Notes: a model not told the origin generated them from the sequence alone. Positions 23,826 through 32,688 are shown, numbered from the stretch's first letter. The stretch: 64,000 nucleotides of DNA from Haloglomus litoreum (GCF_029338515.1 NZ_CP119988.1:124001-188000); one strand, 5' to 3'. Made by a program: numbers and translations.

Positions 23826-24290
23826 ATGAAGAAGACAGTCATCGATCCCGACGCCGGCAGCGACATCTTCGAGGACCTCGACACGCCGTTCTCGCGTGGG
23901 ACCGTCATCGAGACCGACCAGTACTACCGGATCTTCCTCTCCGGTGCGACCTCCTCCCAGGAGGACGCGTTCAGCTCCAGTTACAACACCTCGATCGGCG
24001 AGCAGACGACCGACATCCTCTCGCGCATGGAGCAGTTCCTCGAGGAGGTCGGCGCGTCGATGAACGACGTCGTCCGGGTCCGCGTCTACACGCAGGACAT
24101 CGACGAGGACGAGTTCCGCGAGCACCACCGCGCTCGCGAGAAGTTCTTCGAGAAGGCCCACTTCCCCGCGAGCACGCTCGTCCGCGTCGACGAGGTGCTG
24201 GTGGGCCGCATCGAGATCGACCTCGAGGCCATCGTTCCGAAGGACGGCGAGTGGGAGACCGACGCCGTGTTCACGGACATCTACGGCTGA
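23826..24290 (+). CDS. RidA-family protein (variant, catalytic Arg not conserved)
   Basis: A 154-residue member of the YjgF/YER057c/UK114 family, longer than the usual 125-130 residues because of an N-terminal extension and a C-terminal tail. The core helix-strand LSRMEQFLEEVGASMNDVVRV and IDLEAIVP are typical. The segment that should read FPARxAI, carrying the imine-deaminating Arg, is HFPASTLVRVDEVL, so the standard RidA Arg is missing and another activity, as in the Rid4-7 groups, is likely. It sits between livF and the bicupin gene. Possible jobs are hydrolysis of an enamine or imine made by the neighbouring oxidases. Confidence 0.85.
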   Translation: MKKTVIDPDAGSDIFEDLDTPFSRGTVIETDQYYRIFLSGATSSQEDAFSSSYNTSIGEQTTDILSRMEQFLEEVGASMNDVVRVRVYTQDIDEDEFREHHRAREKFFEKAHFPASTLVRVDEVLVGRIEIDLEAIVPKDGEWETDAVFTDIYG

Positions 24291-24435
24291 GGGCGACCTG
24301 GTTCTTCACCCGTCGTGTGAGCCACGCCCCGTCCGACCGCGGAGCCGTGGCTGTCCAGCGCGCGAGCCGAGCGGAGAAGCAGTGAGATGAGGTGGGGAGA
24401 CGGCGTGCGAGAGCGGTGCTGGTGGCGGGGCGGCC

Positions 24436-25527
24436 CTACTCCTCGTCCTTGCCCTCGACGCGGTGGACGTTGAACGCCTCGAACACCGGCTGGTCGCTGA
24501 TGACGAACAGGATGGTCTCCTCGTCGTGGGCCTCGTGGGCGTGCCACTGGTCCTGCGGGACGACGAAGGAGTCGCGGGTGTCCCACTCGAGGGTGGTGTC
24601 CTCGACCTGGGTCTCGCCCGACCCCTGGACGACGTGGTAGATCTCCGTGCTGTTGTGGCGGTGGGTCTTCGTCTCCTGACCCTCCTCGAGGAGCTGCAGG
24701 CGGAACGAGGTGGTCGACATCGTCGGGCCGCGGCCGGTCGCCGGGTTGACGTACTCCATCACGAGGCCGTCGTACGGGTCGTCGACGTAGTCCGGCCCGT
24801 CCTCGGCGGCGTTGGTGATGGAGGTGTACGCCTCGTCCCAGGAGTAGCGGTACGGCGGCACGTCGCGGAACTTGTTCTCCTGGTCGCGCAGCGGCCGCAG
24901 GCGACCGTACTGGGAGTTGTAGTACCCCTGCGACTTGTCGACGGGCTGCTGGTACTGCTCGTGGTCGTCGAACACGGAGGCGTTGAGGTGCTGCCCGATG
25001 AGCGGCCAGTCGAGGACGTCGATCCAGATGGTCCGCTCGTCGCTCTCGTTGACGTGGTCGTGCCAGGTCCAGTTCGGCGTCGTGATGAGGGCGTTGTCCG
25101 TCATCGGGAACCGCTCGCCCTCGACCGCGGTGTACGTGTCCTCGTTCCCGTCGACGACGAACCGCACGGCGTTGACGTTGTGGCGGTGGGACCCGGCCTC
25201 CTCCTCCGGCGTCACGGTCTGGAAGAACACCGAGAGGAACGGTGACGGGAGGTCCTGGTCCGACGCGGGGTTCGTCAGGGCCAGCGAGCGCCGGAGGCCC
25301 TGTTCGAGTTCGCTGTACGGCAGCTCCTCCTCGACCTGCTCGATGGTGTCGATGACGTCCTCCCACTTCCAGACGAACGGCTGGAGCTGTTCCTTCGGCT
25401 CGCCCTCCCAGTCCTCGTGGACGTCCCAGCCGGGCCGGAGGAGGCGGTCCTCGAACTTCGATTCGAGATCGTCGCTCACGTGGTCGATATCCCAGTCTAC
25501 AGCAGGAGGCTCTTGCTCTTGGCTCAT
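24436..25527 (-). CDS. Gentisate 1,2-dioxygenase-like bicupin
   Basis: A 363-residue bicupin. The N-terminal cupin has GSHRHNVNAVRFVVDG and WTWHDHVNES; the C-terminal cupin has ETKTHRHNSTEIYHVVQG and the closing QDQWHAHEAHDEE. These His-rich turns are the iron-binding sites of the gentisate/salicylate/1-hydroxy-2-naphthoate dioxygenase family, which opens aromatic rings with oxygen. Its length matches the family. The gene is on the opposite strand to the surrounding importer and RidA genes, with a TATA box 28 bp before the ATG. Aromatic ring cleavage is likely but the substrate is not determined. Confidence 0.88.
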   Translation of the reverse strand: MSQEQEPPAVDWDIDHVSDDLESKFEDRLLRPGWDVHEDWEGEPKEQLQPFVWKWEDVIDTIEQVEEELPYSELEQGLRRSLALTNPASDQDLPSPFLSVFFQTVTPEEEAGSHRHNVNAVRFVVDGNEDTYTAVEGERFPMTDNALITTPNWTWHDHVNESDERTIWIDVLDWPLIGQHLNASVFDDHEQYQQPVDKSQGYYNSQYGRLRPLRDQENKFRDVPPYRYSWDEAYTSITNAAEDGPDYVDDPYDGLVMEYVNPATGRGPTMSTTSFRLQLLEEGQETKTHRHNSTEIYHVVQGSGETQVEDTTLEWDTRDSFVVPQDQWHAHEAHDEETILFVISDQPVFEAFNVHRVEGKDEE

Positions 25528-25554
25528 ACACCTGGGAGGTCGTTTTTCGCACAC

Positions 25555-25561
25555 TTATATC
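25555..25561 (-). promoter_or_regulatory. TATA box of the bicupin gene
   Basis: On the minus strand GATATAA lies about 28 bp upstream of the ATG at 25527, as expected for a leaderless message. Confidence 0.55.
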
Positions 25562-25641
25562 TTGTTGTGGTATCACATGCAGCATCGGCCGGGACGGACA
25601 CGGGCACCCGAAATGTCGAGAAGATTATCTTTTCCGGTATG

Positions 25642-25649
25642 TTTTTATC
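25642..25649 (+). promoter_or_regulatory. TATA-like box of the second RidA gene
   Basis: TTTTTATC begins 35 bp before the ATG at 25677. The bicupin promoter lies back-to-back about 80 bp away. Confidence 0.45.
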
Positions 25650-25676
25650 CGTTCGATGGAACCTGGCGAGTGAGTC

Positions 25677-26057
25677 ATGGTAGAAGAAGTCCGACCAGAC
25701 CCGTCCAAGATGCAGTACAACGACCTGCCGTTCTCCCACGCGATCAAGCACGAGGACTTCGTCTTCGTGTCCGGGCAGGCCCCCCGGGACGCCGACGGCA
25801 ACGTCCCGGAGACGTTCGAGGGACAGGCGCGCCAGGAGCTGGAGAACATCCAGACGATCCTCGAGGAGGCCGGTACCTCGATGGACAACCTGGTCAAGGT
25901 GAAGGTGTACGTCGAGGACATGGACCGGTTCGGCGACCTGAACGAGATCTACCAGGAGTACGTCTCGGAGCCGTTCCCGGCCCGTGCGGCCATCGGCGTC
26001 GACGAACTGGCGAAGAACTTCGTCGTCGAGTTCGAGGCCATCGCGGCCGTCGAGTGA
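25677..26057 (+). CDS. ridA: RidA-family protein with conserved catalytic Arg
   Basis: A 126-residue RidA, the normal length. The active region FPARAAIGVDELAKNFVVEF carries the conserved Arg that binds the carboxylate of 2-aminoacrylate-type imines, and LENIQTILEEAGTSMDNLVK is the typical helix. The enzyme is expected to hydrolyse reactive enamines/imines from amino acid or amine oxidation. It is one of three RidA homologues within 7.5 kb and the only one with the classical Arg. The substrate-binding protein of the importer follows downstream. Confidence 0.92.
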   Translation: MVEEVRPDPSKMQYNDLPFSHAIKHEDFVFVSGQAPRDADGNVPETFEGQARQELENIQTILEEAGTSMDNLVKVKVYVEDMDRFGDLNEIYQEYVSEPFPARAAIGVDELAKNFVVEFEAIAAVE

Positions 26058-26172
26058 GGCCTGCTGCCGTCCGCCGTCACCGACCGCGTGCCACTGGTCG
26101 CCGGGAACGACCGATTCCCGGAACGGAGCCCGTCTCCGTATTTTTCGTGCTACTGAATATGGATTTTTGAGG

Positions 26173-26184
26173 TAGATATAAACG
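26173..26184 (+). promoter_or_regulatory. TATA box of the LivJHM operon
   Basis: TAGATATAAACG lies with its centre about 28 bp before the ATG at 26207. This gives the binding protein and permeases a promoter separate from the RidA genes. Confidence 0.6.
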
Positions 26185-26206
26185 TCAAAAGCCACACCGG
26201 TCGTCC

Positions 26207-27598
26207 ATGCCAACTGATGGCAGTCGAACGTCCGGTGCGAGCAGAGACATAGAGCGTCGCGGGTTCCTGAAGTACGCGGGGACCGGTGCGCTGGTAACTT
26301 CGGTCGGACTCGCTGGCTGTGCGACGAGCGAACCGGCCGGCGATGGCGGCGGTGGCGGTGGCGATGGCGGGGACGGCGGTGGCGGCGGCGATGGCGGTGG
26401 CGGTGGCGACGGCGGCGACGGTGGGTCCACCGGCGGCGACAGCACCGGCCCCGTCAAGATCGGCCTCCAGGCCGACCTCACCGGGCCGCTCTCGCTGTAC
26501 GGCAAGTGGCAAAAGCGCGTCACCGAGCGGTGGGCCGAGGAGCTGAACGCCGAGCACGACGGCATCGCCGGCCGCGAGGTACAGGTGGTCGTCGAGGACA
26601 CGAAGTCGAAGACGAAGGAGGGTGTCGCCGCGATGCGCCGGCTCACGCAGGAGAAGGGCGCACACGTGGTGATGGGGACGAACTCCTCCGGGACGAGCCT
26701 CGCCAGCATCCCGCTGGCGAAGCAGACGGGGACGCCCTACTTCCCGCAGGGGGACGCCTCCTCGCTCGCCGGCGAGGACGCGAACCGGTGGACCGTCCAC
26801 TACGGCCACAGCGTCGACCACCTCTCCATCGGCGGGTTCAAATGGGGCGTCGAGAACCTCGGCTCGAAGTGGACGATGCTGTTCCAGGACTACTCCTACG
26901 GCCAGCAGTTCAAGTCGGTCGCCGAGAACCGGCTCCCGCAGTTCGGCGGTGAACTCCTCCGCTCCATCGGCGTCCCCCTCGGGGAGACGGACCTTGTGTC
27001 CCAGCTCAACAAGGTCCCGTCGGATACGGAGGTGCTGTTCGCGGTGCTGGTTGGGCCGTCGAACCCGGCGTTCCTCAAACAGAGCCGCGACCTCGACGTT
27101 CCGGGCGAGCGCTTCGGCGAGGTCGGTCTGGCCGAGCCGCTGAACCTCACCAACAAGGAGGTCCCGAACGCCGAGGGGATGCACTACGTGTCGACGGTCC
27201 CGGCGCTCCCGGAGGGGATGCCCGAGAACCAGCGGGAGTTCTACCAGACCTACCGCGATGTCGCCGGTATCACCGACTACGAGCAGGCCGTCCCGTTCGG
27301 CCACGCCTGGGAGAACTGGGTCATCCTCTCGTGGATCAAGGACGCCATGGAGAACTCCGACTGGTCGGGCGACGGCGACGGCGACACCCTCATCCGGTGG
27401 ATCGAGGAGGGGCCCCAGCGGAGCGCGAGCAAGCTCTACCCGCAGGGTGACACCTTCTTCCGCGGGTCCGACCATCAGGGGTTCATGGACCTCTTCATCG
27501 AGCAGGTGCAGGACGGTACGCCGACCACCGTCCACCGGGTCGACGTGAACGAGCCGACCTACGAGGCACAGGCCGACCTGACGAGCAAGTCGTTCTGA
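26207..27598 (+). CDS. ABC substrate-binding Tat lipoprotein (LivJ/K-like)
   Basis: A 463-residue Tat lipoprotein. RRGFLKYAG (17-25) is the twin-arginine motif, and LAGC (35-38) the lipobox whose Cys38 becomes the lipid anchor. A Gly/Asp linker of about 35 residues follows, as in many haloarchaeal lipoproteins. The mature domain starts VKIGLQADLTGPLSLYGKW, the type I periplasmic-binding fold of LivJ/AmiC/UrtA relatives. It captures the ligand at the cell surface and hands it to LivHM. Which ligand is bound cannot be read from the sequence; the neighbours suggest an amide, amino acid or aromatic acid. Confidence 0.92.
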   Translation: MPTDGSRTSGASRDIERRGFLKYAGTGALVTSVGLAGCATSEPAGDGGGGGGDGGDGGGGGDGGGGGDGGDGGSTGGDSTGPVKIGLQADLTGPLSLYGKWQKRVTERWAEELNAEHDGIAGREVQVVVEDTKSKTKEGVAAMRRLTQEKGAHVVMGTNSSGTSLASIPLAKQTGTPYFPQGDASSLAGEDANRWTVHYGHSVDHLSIGGFKWGVENLGSKWTMLFQDYSYGQQFKSVAENRLPQFGGELLRSIGVPLGETDLVSQLNKVPSDTEVLFAVLVGPSNPAFLKQSRDLDVPGERFGEVGLAEPLNLTNKEVPNAEGMHYVSTVPALPEGMPENQREFYQTYRDVAGITDYEQAVPFGHAWENWVILSWIKDAMENSDWSGDGDGDTLIRWIEEGPQRSASKLYPQGDTFFRGSDHQGFMDLFIEQVQDGTPTTVHRVDVNEPTYEAQADLTSKSF

Positions 27599-27605
27599 GC
27601 GAACG

Positions 27606-28469
27606 ATGGCACTCGTAGAGAACCTGGCCGTCAGTCTGCTGAACGGGATCGTCTGGGGGACGATCATCGCGCTGATCGCGCTGGGGCTCAACCTCATCTT
27701 CGGCCTGCTCGAGATCATCAACCTCACCCACGGATCGTTCTACATGCTGGGTGCCGTCGGCGGCTACTTCGTCATCGACGCCACCGGGAGCTTCTGGCTC
27801 GCGCTGTTCGCCGCGCCGCTGGTCGTCGGGTTCGTCGGCGTCGCGATGGAACGGACCGTCCTCCAGCCCATCGCCGAGGACATCCCGCTGACCGTCATCG
27901 CGACGTTCGGCATGATCCTCGTCTTCCAGCACCTCGCGCTCGTCATGTTCGGCTCGGGGGTACGGACCCTCGAGTCTCCCATCAAGGCGTCCATCGACCT
28001 CGGCGTGGCCTCGTACTCGCTGTACCGGCTCTCCATCGCCGTCGTCGCCGTCGTGTTCATCGTCCTGCTCCACCTGTTCCTGACCCGGACGCGGCCCGGG
28101 CTGTGGATGCGGGGCGTCCGCCAGGACCGCGAGATGGCCGATGCGCTCGGCGTCCCGACGGACCGGGTCTACATGCTCACGTTCGGCCTCGGGACGTTCC
28201 TCGCGGCGATGGCCGGCGTGTTGCTCGCGCCGGTCGCCGGGGTCAGCCACCTGATGGGCATCGAGATCCTCGCCGTCGCGTTCATCGTGGTCATCGTGGG
28301 CGGGCTCGGGTCGTTCCGGGGCGTCCTCGTCGCGAGTCTCCTGTTCGCGCTCGTCGAGAACCTCGGCAGCGCGTTCATCCCGGCGACGGAGGCACGCATC
28401 TTCACGCTCGTCCTCATGGCTGGAATCGTGCTGGTGAAACCCGAGGGCTTCTACGGAGGGACAGCATGA
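27606..28469 (+). CDS. livH: Branched-chain-type ABC permease (LivH-like)
   Basis: A 287-residue permease with about eight membrane segments. LNLIFGLLEIINLTHGSFYM near the start and FVVIVVGGLGSFRG toward the end are LivH hallmarks, with the EAA-like segment between (DREMADALGVPTDRVY). It builds the translocation pore with LivM. Its gene begins 8 bp after the binding-protein stop and overlaps livM by four bases (ATGA). Confidence 0.93.
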   Translation: MALVENLAVSLLNGIVWGTIIALIALGLNLIFGLLEIINLTHGSFYMLGAVGGYFVIDATGSFWLALFAAPLVVGFVGVAMERTVLQPIAEDIPLTVIATFGMILVFQHLALVMFGSGVRTLESPIKASIDLGVASYSLYRLSIAVVAVVFIVLLHLFLTRTRPGLWMRGVRQDREMADALGVPTDRVYMLTFGLGTFLAAMAGVLLAPVAGVSHLMGIEILAVAFIVVIVGGLGSFRGVLVASLLFALVENLGSAFIPATEARIFTLVLMAGIVLVKPEGFYGGTA

Positions 28470-29458
28470 GCGGGGAGGAGATCCAGTCGCGGAGCCTGGT
28501 GAACGGCAACGCACGGTACCTGCTGGCGGTGGTGGCGCTGGTCGTCGCCGCCGTGCTCCCGCAGCAACTGGGCTCGTTCGGCCGCTTCATCGGTGCGTCC
28601 ATCCTGCTACTGGCCATCTACGGCATCTCCTACGACCTGCTGTACGGCTACGCGGGGCTGACGAGCTTCGGCCACGCGGCCTTCTTCGGCATCGGTGCCT
28701 ACGGGGTCGCCGTCGCGCTCCGGGACGTCGGCGTCGGCGTCCTGGGCTCGCTCGGCCTCGCCTTCCTGCTGTCGGGGGTGATGGCGCTGGCGCTCGGCTA
28801 CATCGCCGTCCGGGTCGCCGAGAACGCGTTCGTCATCGTCACGATCCTCATCGTGCTCGTCGCGAACCTCATCGCCAACACCTGGACGGGCGTCACCGGC
28901 GGGAGCGACGGGTTCACCGTCCTCGTGCCGGCCATCGAGATCGGGAACCTCGTCGCGTTCCCGATGTTCAACGCCCTCAACCAGTACTACCTCGCGCTCC
29001 TGGCGTTCGTCCTCTCCTTCCTCGTCCTCCACCGGCTGGTGCAGTCGCCAATCGGCCTGACGCTGAAGATGATCCGGGAGAACGAGCAGCGCGCCCGCAT
29101 GCTCGGCTACAACGTCCGCCGCTACAAGCTCGGCGTGTTCGTCGTCAGCGGGATGTTCGCCGGGCTGGCGGGCGGCCTCAACGTCATCGTGAACGCCTAC
29201 GTGAGCGCCGCGGAGTTCAGCATCGTCCGCTCGGCCGACCCGGTCATCTACACCATCGTCGGTGGGCAGGGGACGCTGTTCGGTGCGGTGTTCGGTGCCA
29301 TCCTCGTCGGGTTCATGGACTTCCAGCTCAGCCAGTTCACCGACGCCTACCCGATGATCATCGGCGCGATCCTCGTCCTCGTCGTCCTCACCGACCCCGA
29401 CGGTCTCATCGGGATGAGCAAGCGCCTCAAGGACTGGTACACGGACGACGAGGACTAG
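28466..29458 (+). CDS. livM: Branched-chain-type ABC permease (LivM-like)
   Basis: A 330-residue permease with about ten hydrophobic segments. YGISYDLLYGYAGLTSFGHA at the first core helix and SADPVIYTIVGGQGTLFGAV near the end are the LivM counterparts of the LivH motifs; the EAA-like loop is ENEQRARMLGYNVRRYKL. The ATG at 28466 overlaps the livH stop. It closes the importer operon; a longer in-frame extension upstream is antisense-like noise. Confidence 0.93.
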   Translation: MSGEEIQSRSLVNGNARYLLAVVALVVAAVLPQQLGSFGRFIGASILLLAIYGISYDLLYGYAGLTSFGHAAFFGIGAYGVAVALRDVGVGVLGSLGLAFLLSGVMALALGYIAVRVAENAFVIVTILIVLVANLIANTWTGVTGGSDGFTVLVPAIEIGNLVAFPMFNALNQYYLALLAFVLSFLVLHRLVQSPIGLTLKMIRENEQRARMLGYNVRRYKLGVFVVSGMFAGLAGGLNVIVNAYVSAAEFSIVRSADPVIYTIVGGQGTLFGAVFGAILVGFMDFQLSQFTDAYPMIIGAILVLVVLTDPDGLIGMSKRLKDWYTDDED

Positions 29459-29584
29459 CCCCCTCGTTCTCCTCGGCGCGTTCCCCCGGCGCCTCCGTGC
29501 TCCTCGCCACGCGACAGCCGCCGCTGGAGTGCGTGACGCGCGGTGAGGAGGGGACGGGACGGTTCCGACGGCGACCGGACGCCG

Positions 29585-30679
29585 CTACAGGTCCAGCAGC
29601 TCCTGTGCGTTGTCCTGGAGGATCTTCTTCTTCTGCTCCTGCGTGAGTCCATCGTGGTCGAGGATGGACGACGGCGCGTCGAAGTCCATGTGCGGCCAGT
29701 CCGAGGTGAACACGAGCTGGTCCTCGAGGCCGTTGTCCTCGATGATGCGCTGGAGGTGCTCGGGCTCGTGGGTCTCCTCCAGCGGCTGGGTCCCGTAGTA
29801 GAACTCCCGCATGTACTCGCTCGGGAGCTTCGTCAGCCCGGGGATGTCGTGGATGCGCTCGATGTACTCGCGGTCCATCCGGTTCATCGCCATCTGGATC
29901 CACGACTGGCCGGCCTCCCAGAACCCGAAGTCGATGTCGTACCGCTCGGGGATCTCCTGGCCGATGATGTGGACGATGTTCCGGAGGTGGGCCATCGGGT
30001 GGGTCAGCGTGTGGTGCTCGACGAAGTGGTTCGAGCGCAGGAACCCGGCCGGGAAGTACGGCTGGTTCGTGCTGTCACCGTGGAAGATCAGCGGGAGGTC
30101 GTACTCGTCCAGCGCCTCCATCACGGGCTCGTAGCGCTCGTGGCCGAAGCCGTAGTCCATGAAGGAGTTGCTGAACGCGGCGACGACGTTGTCCTCGTCC
30201 CCGTAGCGCTCGATCTCCGCGGCGCTCTCCTCCGGGTGGTCGGGGACGACCAGGATGCTGGTGTAGTTGGTGTCGTCCTCGCGGCCGAACCGGTCCTGGA
30301 TGTAGTTGTTCGTCGCGCGCATGTAGTGGATGCGCTTTGCCTTCTTGGGGATGGCGTACGCCTGGAACCCCATCCCGGCGTTGAACAGCGTCCGGTCGAT
30401 GTGGAGTTCCTCGCGGCGCTCGTCCATCTCCTCGGCGCGCTCGATCTGCCGGCCGCTGGACCACTCCATCTTCCCGCCGGCGGAGCGGTCCCACCCGTCC
30501 GCCCCGAACGGGCCGGTCAGGTCGGGCTGGTAGTCGTAGCCGTCGCGCTCCTGTTGCTGTACCTGTTCGTCGTCGATGTACTCGATGAGAGCCTGGGCCT
30601 TCTCGCCGGTGTGCGTCTCGGCGTCGAAGATGTCCAGCTCCTCGAGGAGTTCTGACTGCTCGACGGAGGTCTGGGCCAT
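29585..30679 (-). CDS. Amidohydrolase (Amidohydro_2/ACMSD-like)
   Basis: A 364-residue TIM-barrel hydrolase of the Amidohydro_2 group. The first metal-binding strand is diverged (DIFDAETHTG instead of xDxHxH). Further landmarks are LPLIFHGDST, HFVEHHTLTHPMAHL, a conserved GFWEAGQSW strand and TSDWPHMDFD near the end, which supplies the last Asp. Members decarboxylate or hydrolyse aromatic acids and lactones, e.g. ACMSD and 4-oxalomesaconate-type enzymes. Co-location with a gentisate-dioxygenase-like bicupin supports a role in ring-cleavage product processing, as inference. Confidence 0.88.
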   Translation of the reverse strand: MAQTSVEQSELLEELDIFDAETHTGEKAQALIEYIDDEQVQQQERDGYDYQPDLTGPFGADGWDRSAGGKMEWSSGRQIERAEEMDERREELHIDRTLFNAGMGFQAYAIPKKAKRIHYMRATNNYIQDRFGREDDTNYTSILVVPDHPEESAAEIERYGDEDNVVAAFSNSFMDYGFGHERYEPVMEALDEYDLPLIFHGDSTNQPYFPAGFLRSNHFVEHHTLTHPMAHLRNIVHIIGQEIPERYDIDFGFWEAGQSWIQMAMNRMDREYIERIHDIPGLTKLPSEYMREFYYGTQPLEETHEPEHLQRIIEDNGLEDQLVFTSDWPHMDFDAPSSILDHDGLTQEQKKKILQDNAQELLDL

Positions 30680-30763
30680 ATTACCAAGTGCAACTGCGAA
30701 TCGATACTACATCAAATTTGGGGTGCATCCCCACCTCCCGGGACTCCGGCGCCGGCGGCCGCC

Positions 30764-31147
30764 TCAGACGGGCGCCTGGAACTCGACCTCGACGCGGGTC
30801 TCGGGCGCGGCGAGCTTCGCCACCCCGATAGCCGTGTGACACGGGTACGGGGCCTCGAACAGCTCCGACCACACCTCCTTGTACGTCGGGAAGTCCTCCT
30901 CGATGTGGGTGAAGTAGCTGGTCACCTTGGTCACGTCGCCGAGGTCGCGGTCGACCTCCTCGAGGATGAGCTCCACGTTCCGGAACGTCCGGCGGGTCTG
31001 GGATTCGATGTCGTCGCCGACGATCTCGTTGTCGGCGTCCCAGCCGACCTGACCGGCCACGTAGAGGGTCCCGTCGTCGATGCGGGCCTGGCTGTAGTTG
31101 CGGTCCGACACGTCCGGCAGGTCCGGTGAGTCGATGACTCGGGTCAC
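30764..31147 (-). CDS. RidA-family protein, third copy (Arg replaced)
   Basis: A 127-residue RidA homologue. The fold markers DGTLYVAGQVGWDADNEIVG and FRNVELILEEVDRDLGDVTK are clear. At the active site the usual PARxAI is PCHTAIGVAKL, so the catalytic Arg is not conserved and a Cys and His are present instead. The GTG start at 31147 gives the usual length. Function is uncertain: it may act on a different imine or be regulatory. It lies divergent from the Rieske gene. Confidence 0.85.
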   Translation of the reverse strand: MTRVIDSPDLPDVSDRNYSQARIDDGTLYVAGQVGWDADNEIVGDDIESQTRRTFRNVELILEEVDRDLGDVTKVTSYFTHIEEDFPTYKEVWSELFEAPYPCHTAIGVAKLAAPETRVEVEFQAPV

Positions 31148-31220
31148 ACCTGTCCGGTGTCGGCACACCCTGTTAAACGTTGGCGTGCTCCCGCCGACCT
31201 TTCGAATTTCCTTAGAAAAG

Positions 31221-31228
31221 TTTATATG
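31221..31228 (+). promoter_or_regulatory. TATA box of the Rieske operon
   Basis: TTTATATG begins 32 bp before the ATG at 31253, a strong leaderless promoter. The stretch upstream (GAATTTCCTTAGAAAAG) is AT-rich, fitting a BRE/TATA region. Confidence 0.6.
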
Positions 31229-31252
31229 TTCTCTTTCGGCACTAGTTTCCAT

Positions 31253-31567
31253 ATGGCATCCGAAGGCGAGGCTGTCGAAGTAGCATCTGCAGACGAGGTA
31301 CCGGACGACGAGGGGCTGGTCGTCGAGGTCGGCGGCGAGCAGATCGCCATCTTCGAACTCGACGACGGCTACTACGCCCTCGACCACGTCTGCACCCATC
31401 AGGGTGGGCCCCTCGGAGAGGGGAAGGTCGAGGGCGGCTGCGTCTACTGCCCGTGGCACGGCCACGAGTTCGACATCAGGTCCGGCGAGCACGCCAACAT
31501 CGACCGCCTCGACACGCAGACGTTCGAGGTCGAGGAGCGCGACGGGAGCCTCTACCTCCACGTCTGA
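31253..31567 (+). CDS. Rieske [2Fe-2S] ferredoxin
   Basis: A 104-residue Rieske ferredoxin. The cluster ligands are C47 and H49 (CTH) and C66 and H69 (CPWH) in HVCTHQGGPLG and GCVYCPWHGHEFD. It has no signal or membrane anchor, so it is a soluble electron carrier, as for Rieske-type aromatic dioxygenases or nitrite-reductase small subunits. No oxygenase large subunit lies next to it. It leads a run of plus-strand genes with the AhpD-like and flavin-binding proteins. Confidence 0.93.
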   Translation: MASEGEAVEVASADEVPDDEGLVVEVGGEQIAIFELDDGYYALDHVCTHQGGPLGEGKVEGGCVYCPWHGHEFDIRSGEHANIDRLDTQTFEVEERDGSLYLHV

Positions 31568-31613
31568 CCGGTCGGCACCCCCTGGTCCCCCTTCCACCAG
31601 CGCCCTCTTCCCC

Positions 31614-32135
31614 ATGCCACTCATCGACTACGTGACCGACCACGACGAGGACGGTGTGTACGAGAAGCGCTCGCTGTACACGGAGGTCCGGATGCACAAC
31701 CCGGCGGTCGTTCGGGCCCAGACAGCGTACTTCGAACGTCTGCTGGAGGCCGGTATCGTCGACGCCGAACTGTACGACTACATCGTGGCCGCCATCGCAC
31801 CCATCAACCGGTCGGCCTACTGCGCGGCGAGTCACCGCGAGAACCTGGCGACCATGCGGGATGTCCCCGAGGAGACGGTCGCCGCACTCCGTGAGGGGGA
31901 CTACGGCGCTCTCGACGAGTTCGAGCGGACGGTCGTCGAGTTCGCCGTGCAGGTCGTCCGCGACCCGAAGGCGGTCGACGAGGCCGACATCGAGCGGCTG
32001 TACGAGGTGGGGTTCGAGGACAGCGACGTCGTCCAGTTGCTCGCGCTCATCGGCGACGGGGCGACGGCCAACCTGTTCAACGCCGCCCTCGACGTGGACC
32101 CGGCCGACCGCGACGACGACCTGCCGACGTTCTGA
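31614..32135 (+). CDS. Carboxymuconolactone decarboxylase/AhpD-like protein
   Basis: A 173-residue all-helical AhpD-fold protein. The motif region is INRSAYCAASHRENL, where AhpD proteins have CxxC and a later His; here only one Cys precedes the SH-R-E-N block, so disulfide-type peroxidase activity is doubtful. It is more like an uncharacterised gamma-carboxymuconolactone decarboxylase relative. It lies between the Rieske ferredoxin and the PPOX-like protein and probably belongs to the same operon. Confidence 0.85.
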   Translation: MPLIDYVTDHDEDGVYEKRSLYTEVRMHNPAVVRAQTAYFERLLEAGIVDAELYDYIVAAIAPINRSAYCAASHRENLATMRDVPEETVAALREGDYGALDEFERTVVEFAVQVVRDPKAVDEADIERLYEVGFEDSDVVQLLALIGDGATANLFNAALDVDPADRDDDLPTF

Positions 32136-32178
32136 GCCTGGCGACAGTTTGACGTTCCTTCCCGTGTGATAGTTCATC

Positions 32179-32664
32179 ATGGCTGGTGATACCGAGCCAC
32201 GCGACCTCGAGTACGGACCGCTAACCGCCATGGGGATGAGCACCGAGGAGATCGACACGTTCCTCCGCGAGGAGGGGGTCGGGCTGCTGTCGCTGGCCGA
32301 CGCCGGCGACGCGTACGCGGTGCCCATCTCGTTCGGCTGGGACGGGACGTCGCTGTACTTCTACCTGTTCCGGTTCGGCGAGCGGAGCAAGAAGTACGAC
32401 TTCCTCGACGGGACCGAGACCGCCTCGTTCGCGGTCTACACGGTCGAGGACAAGTACCGGTGGCGGAGCGTCGTGGCGACCGGACCGCTCTCGGCGGTCC
32501 CGGAGGACGAGGCCGAGACCGTCGACGACGTGATGTTCGACAACGCCTGGTTCCCGAACCTCCTCCCCCTGGACGAGCCACGGACGGAGCTCCGACGGGT
32601 CGAACTCGCGGCCGAGCAGGTGACCGGACAGCAGGGACACGGCTACGAGCACACCGTCGGGTGA
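32179..32664 (+). CDS. Pyridoxamine 5'-phosphate oxidase-like flavin-binding protein
   Basis: A 161-residue split-barrel protein. VGLLSLADAGDAYAVPISFG and LYFYLFRFGERSKKYDFLDG match the haloarchaeal PPOX-type family, which binds FMN or F420-like cofactors; SFAVYTVEDKYRWRSVVATG continues the barrel. It may be a reductase or cofactor-binding oxidase acting on a small metabolite. The gene follows the AhpD-like gene after 43 bp. Confidence 0.9.
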   Translation: MAGDTEPRDLEYGPLTAMGMSTEEIDTFLREEGVGLLSLADAGDAYAVPISFGWDGTSLYFYLFRFGERSKKYDFLDGTETASFAVYTVEDKYRWRSVVATGPLSAVPEDEAETVDDVMFDNAWFPNLLPLDEPRTELRRVELAAEQVTGQQGHGYEHTVG

Positions 32665-32688
32665 GCCGCCGGTCCGGGCGCGCCGGAG

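Noticed and set aside
26338-26440. Tandem GGCGAT/GGCGGC repeats as a mobile repeat or microsatellite
   Set aside because: They encode the Gly/Asp linker of a Tat lipoprotein; the same occurs at 55054-55170 in the second binding protein.
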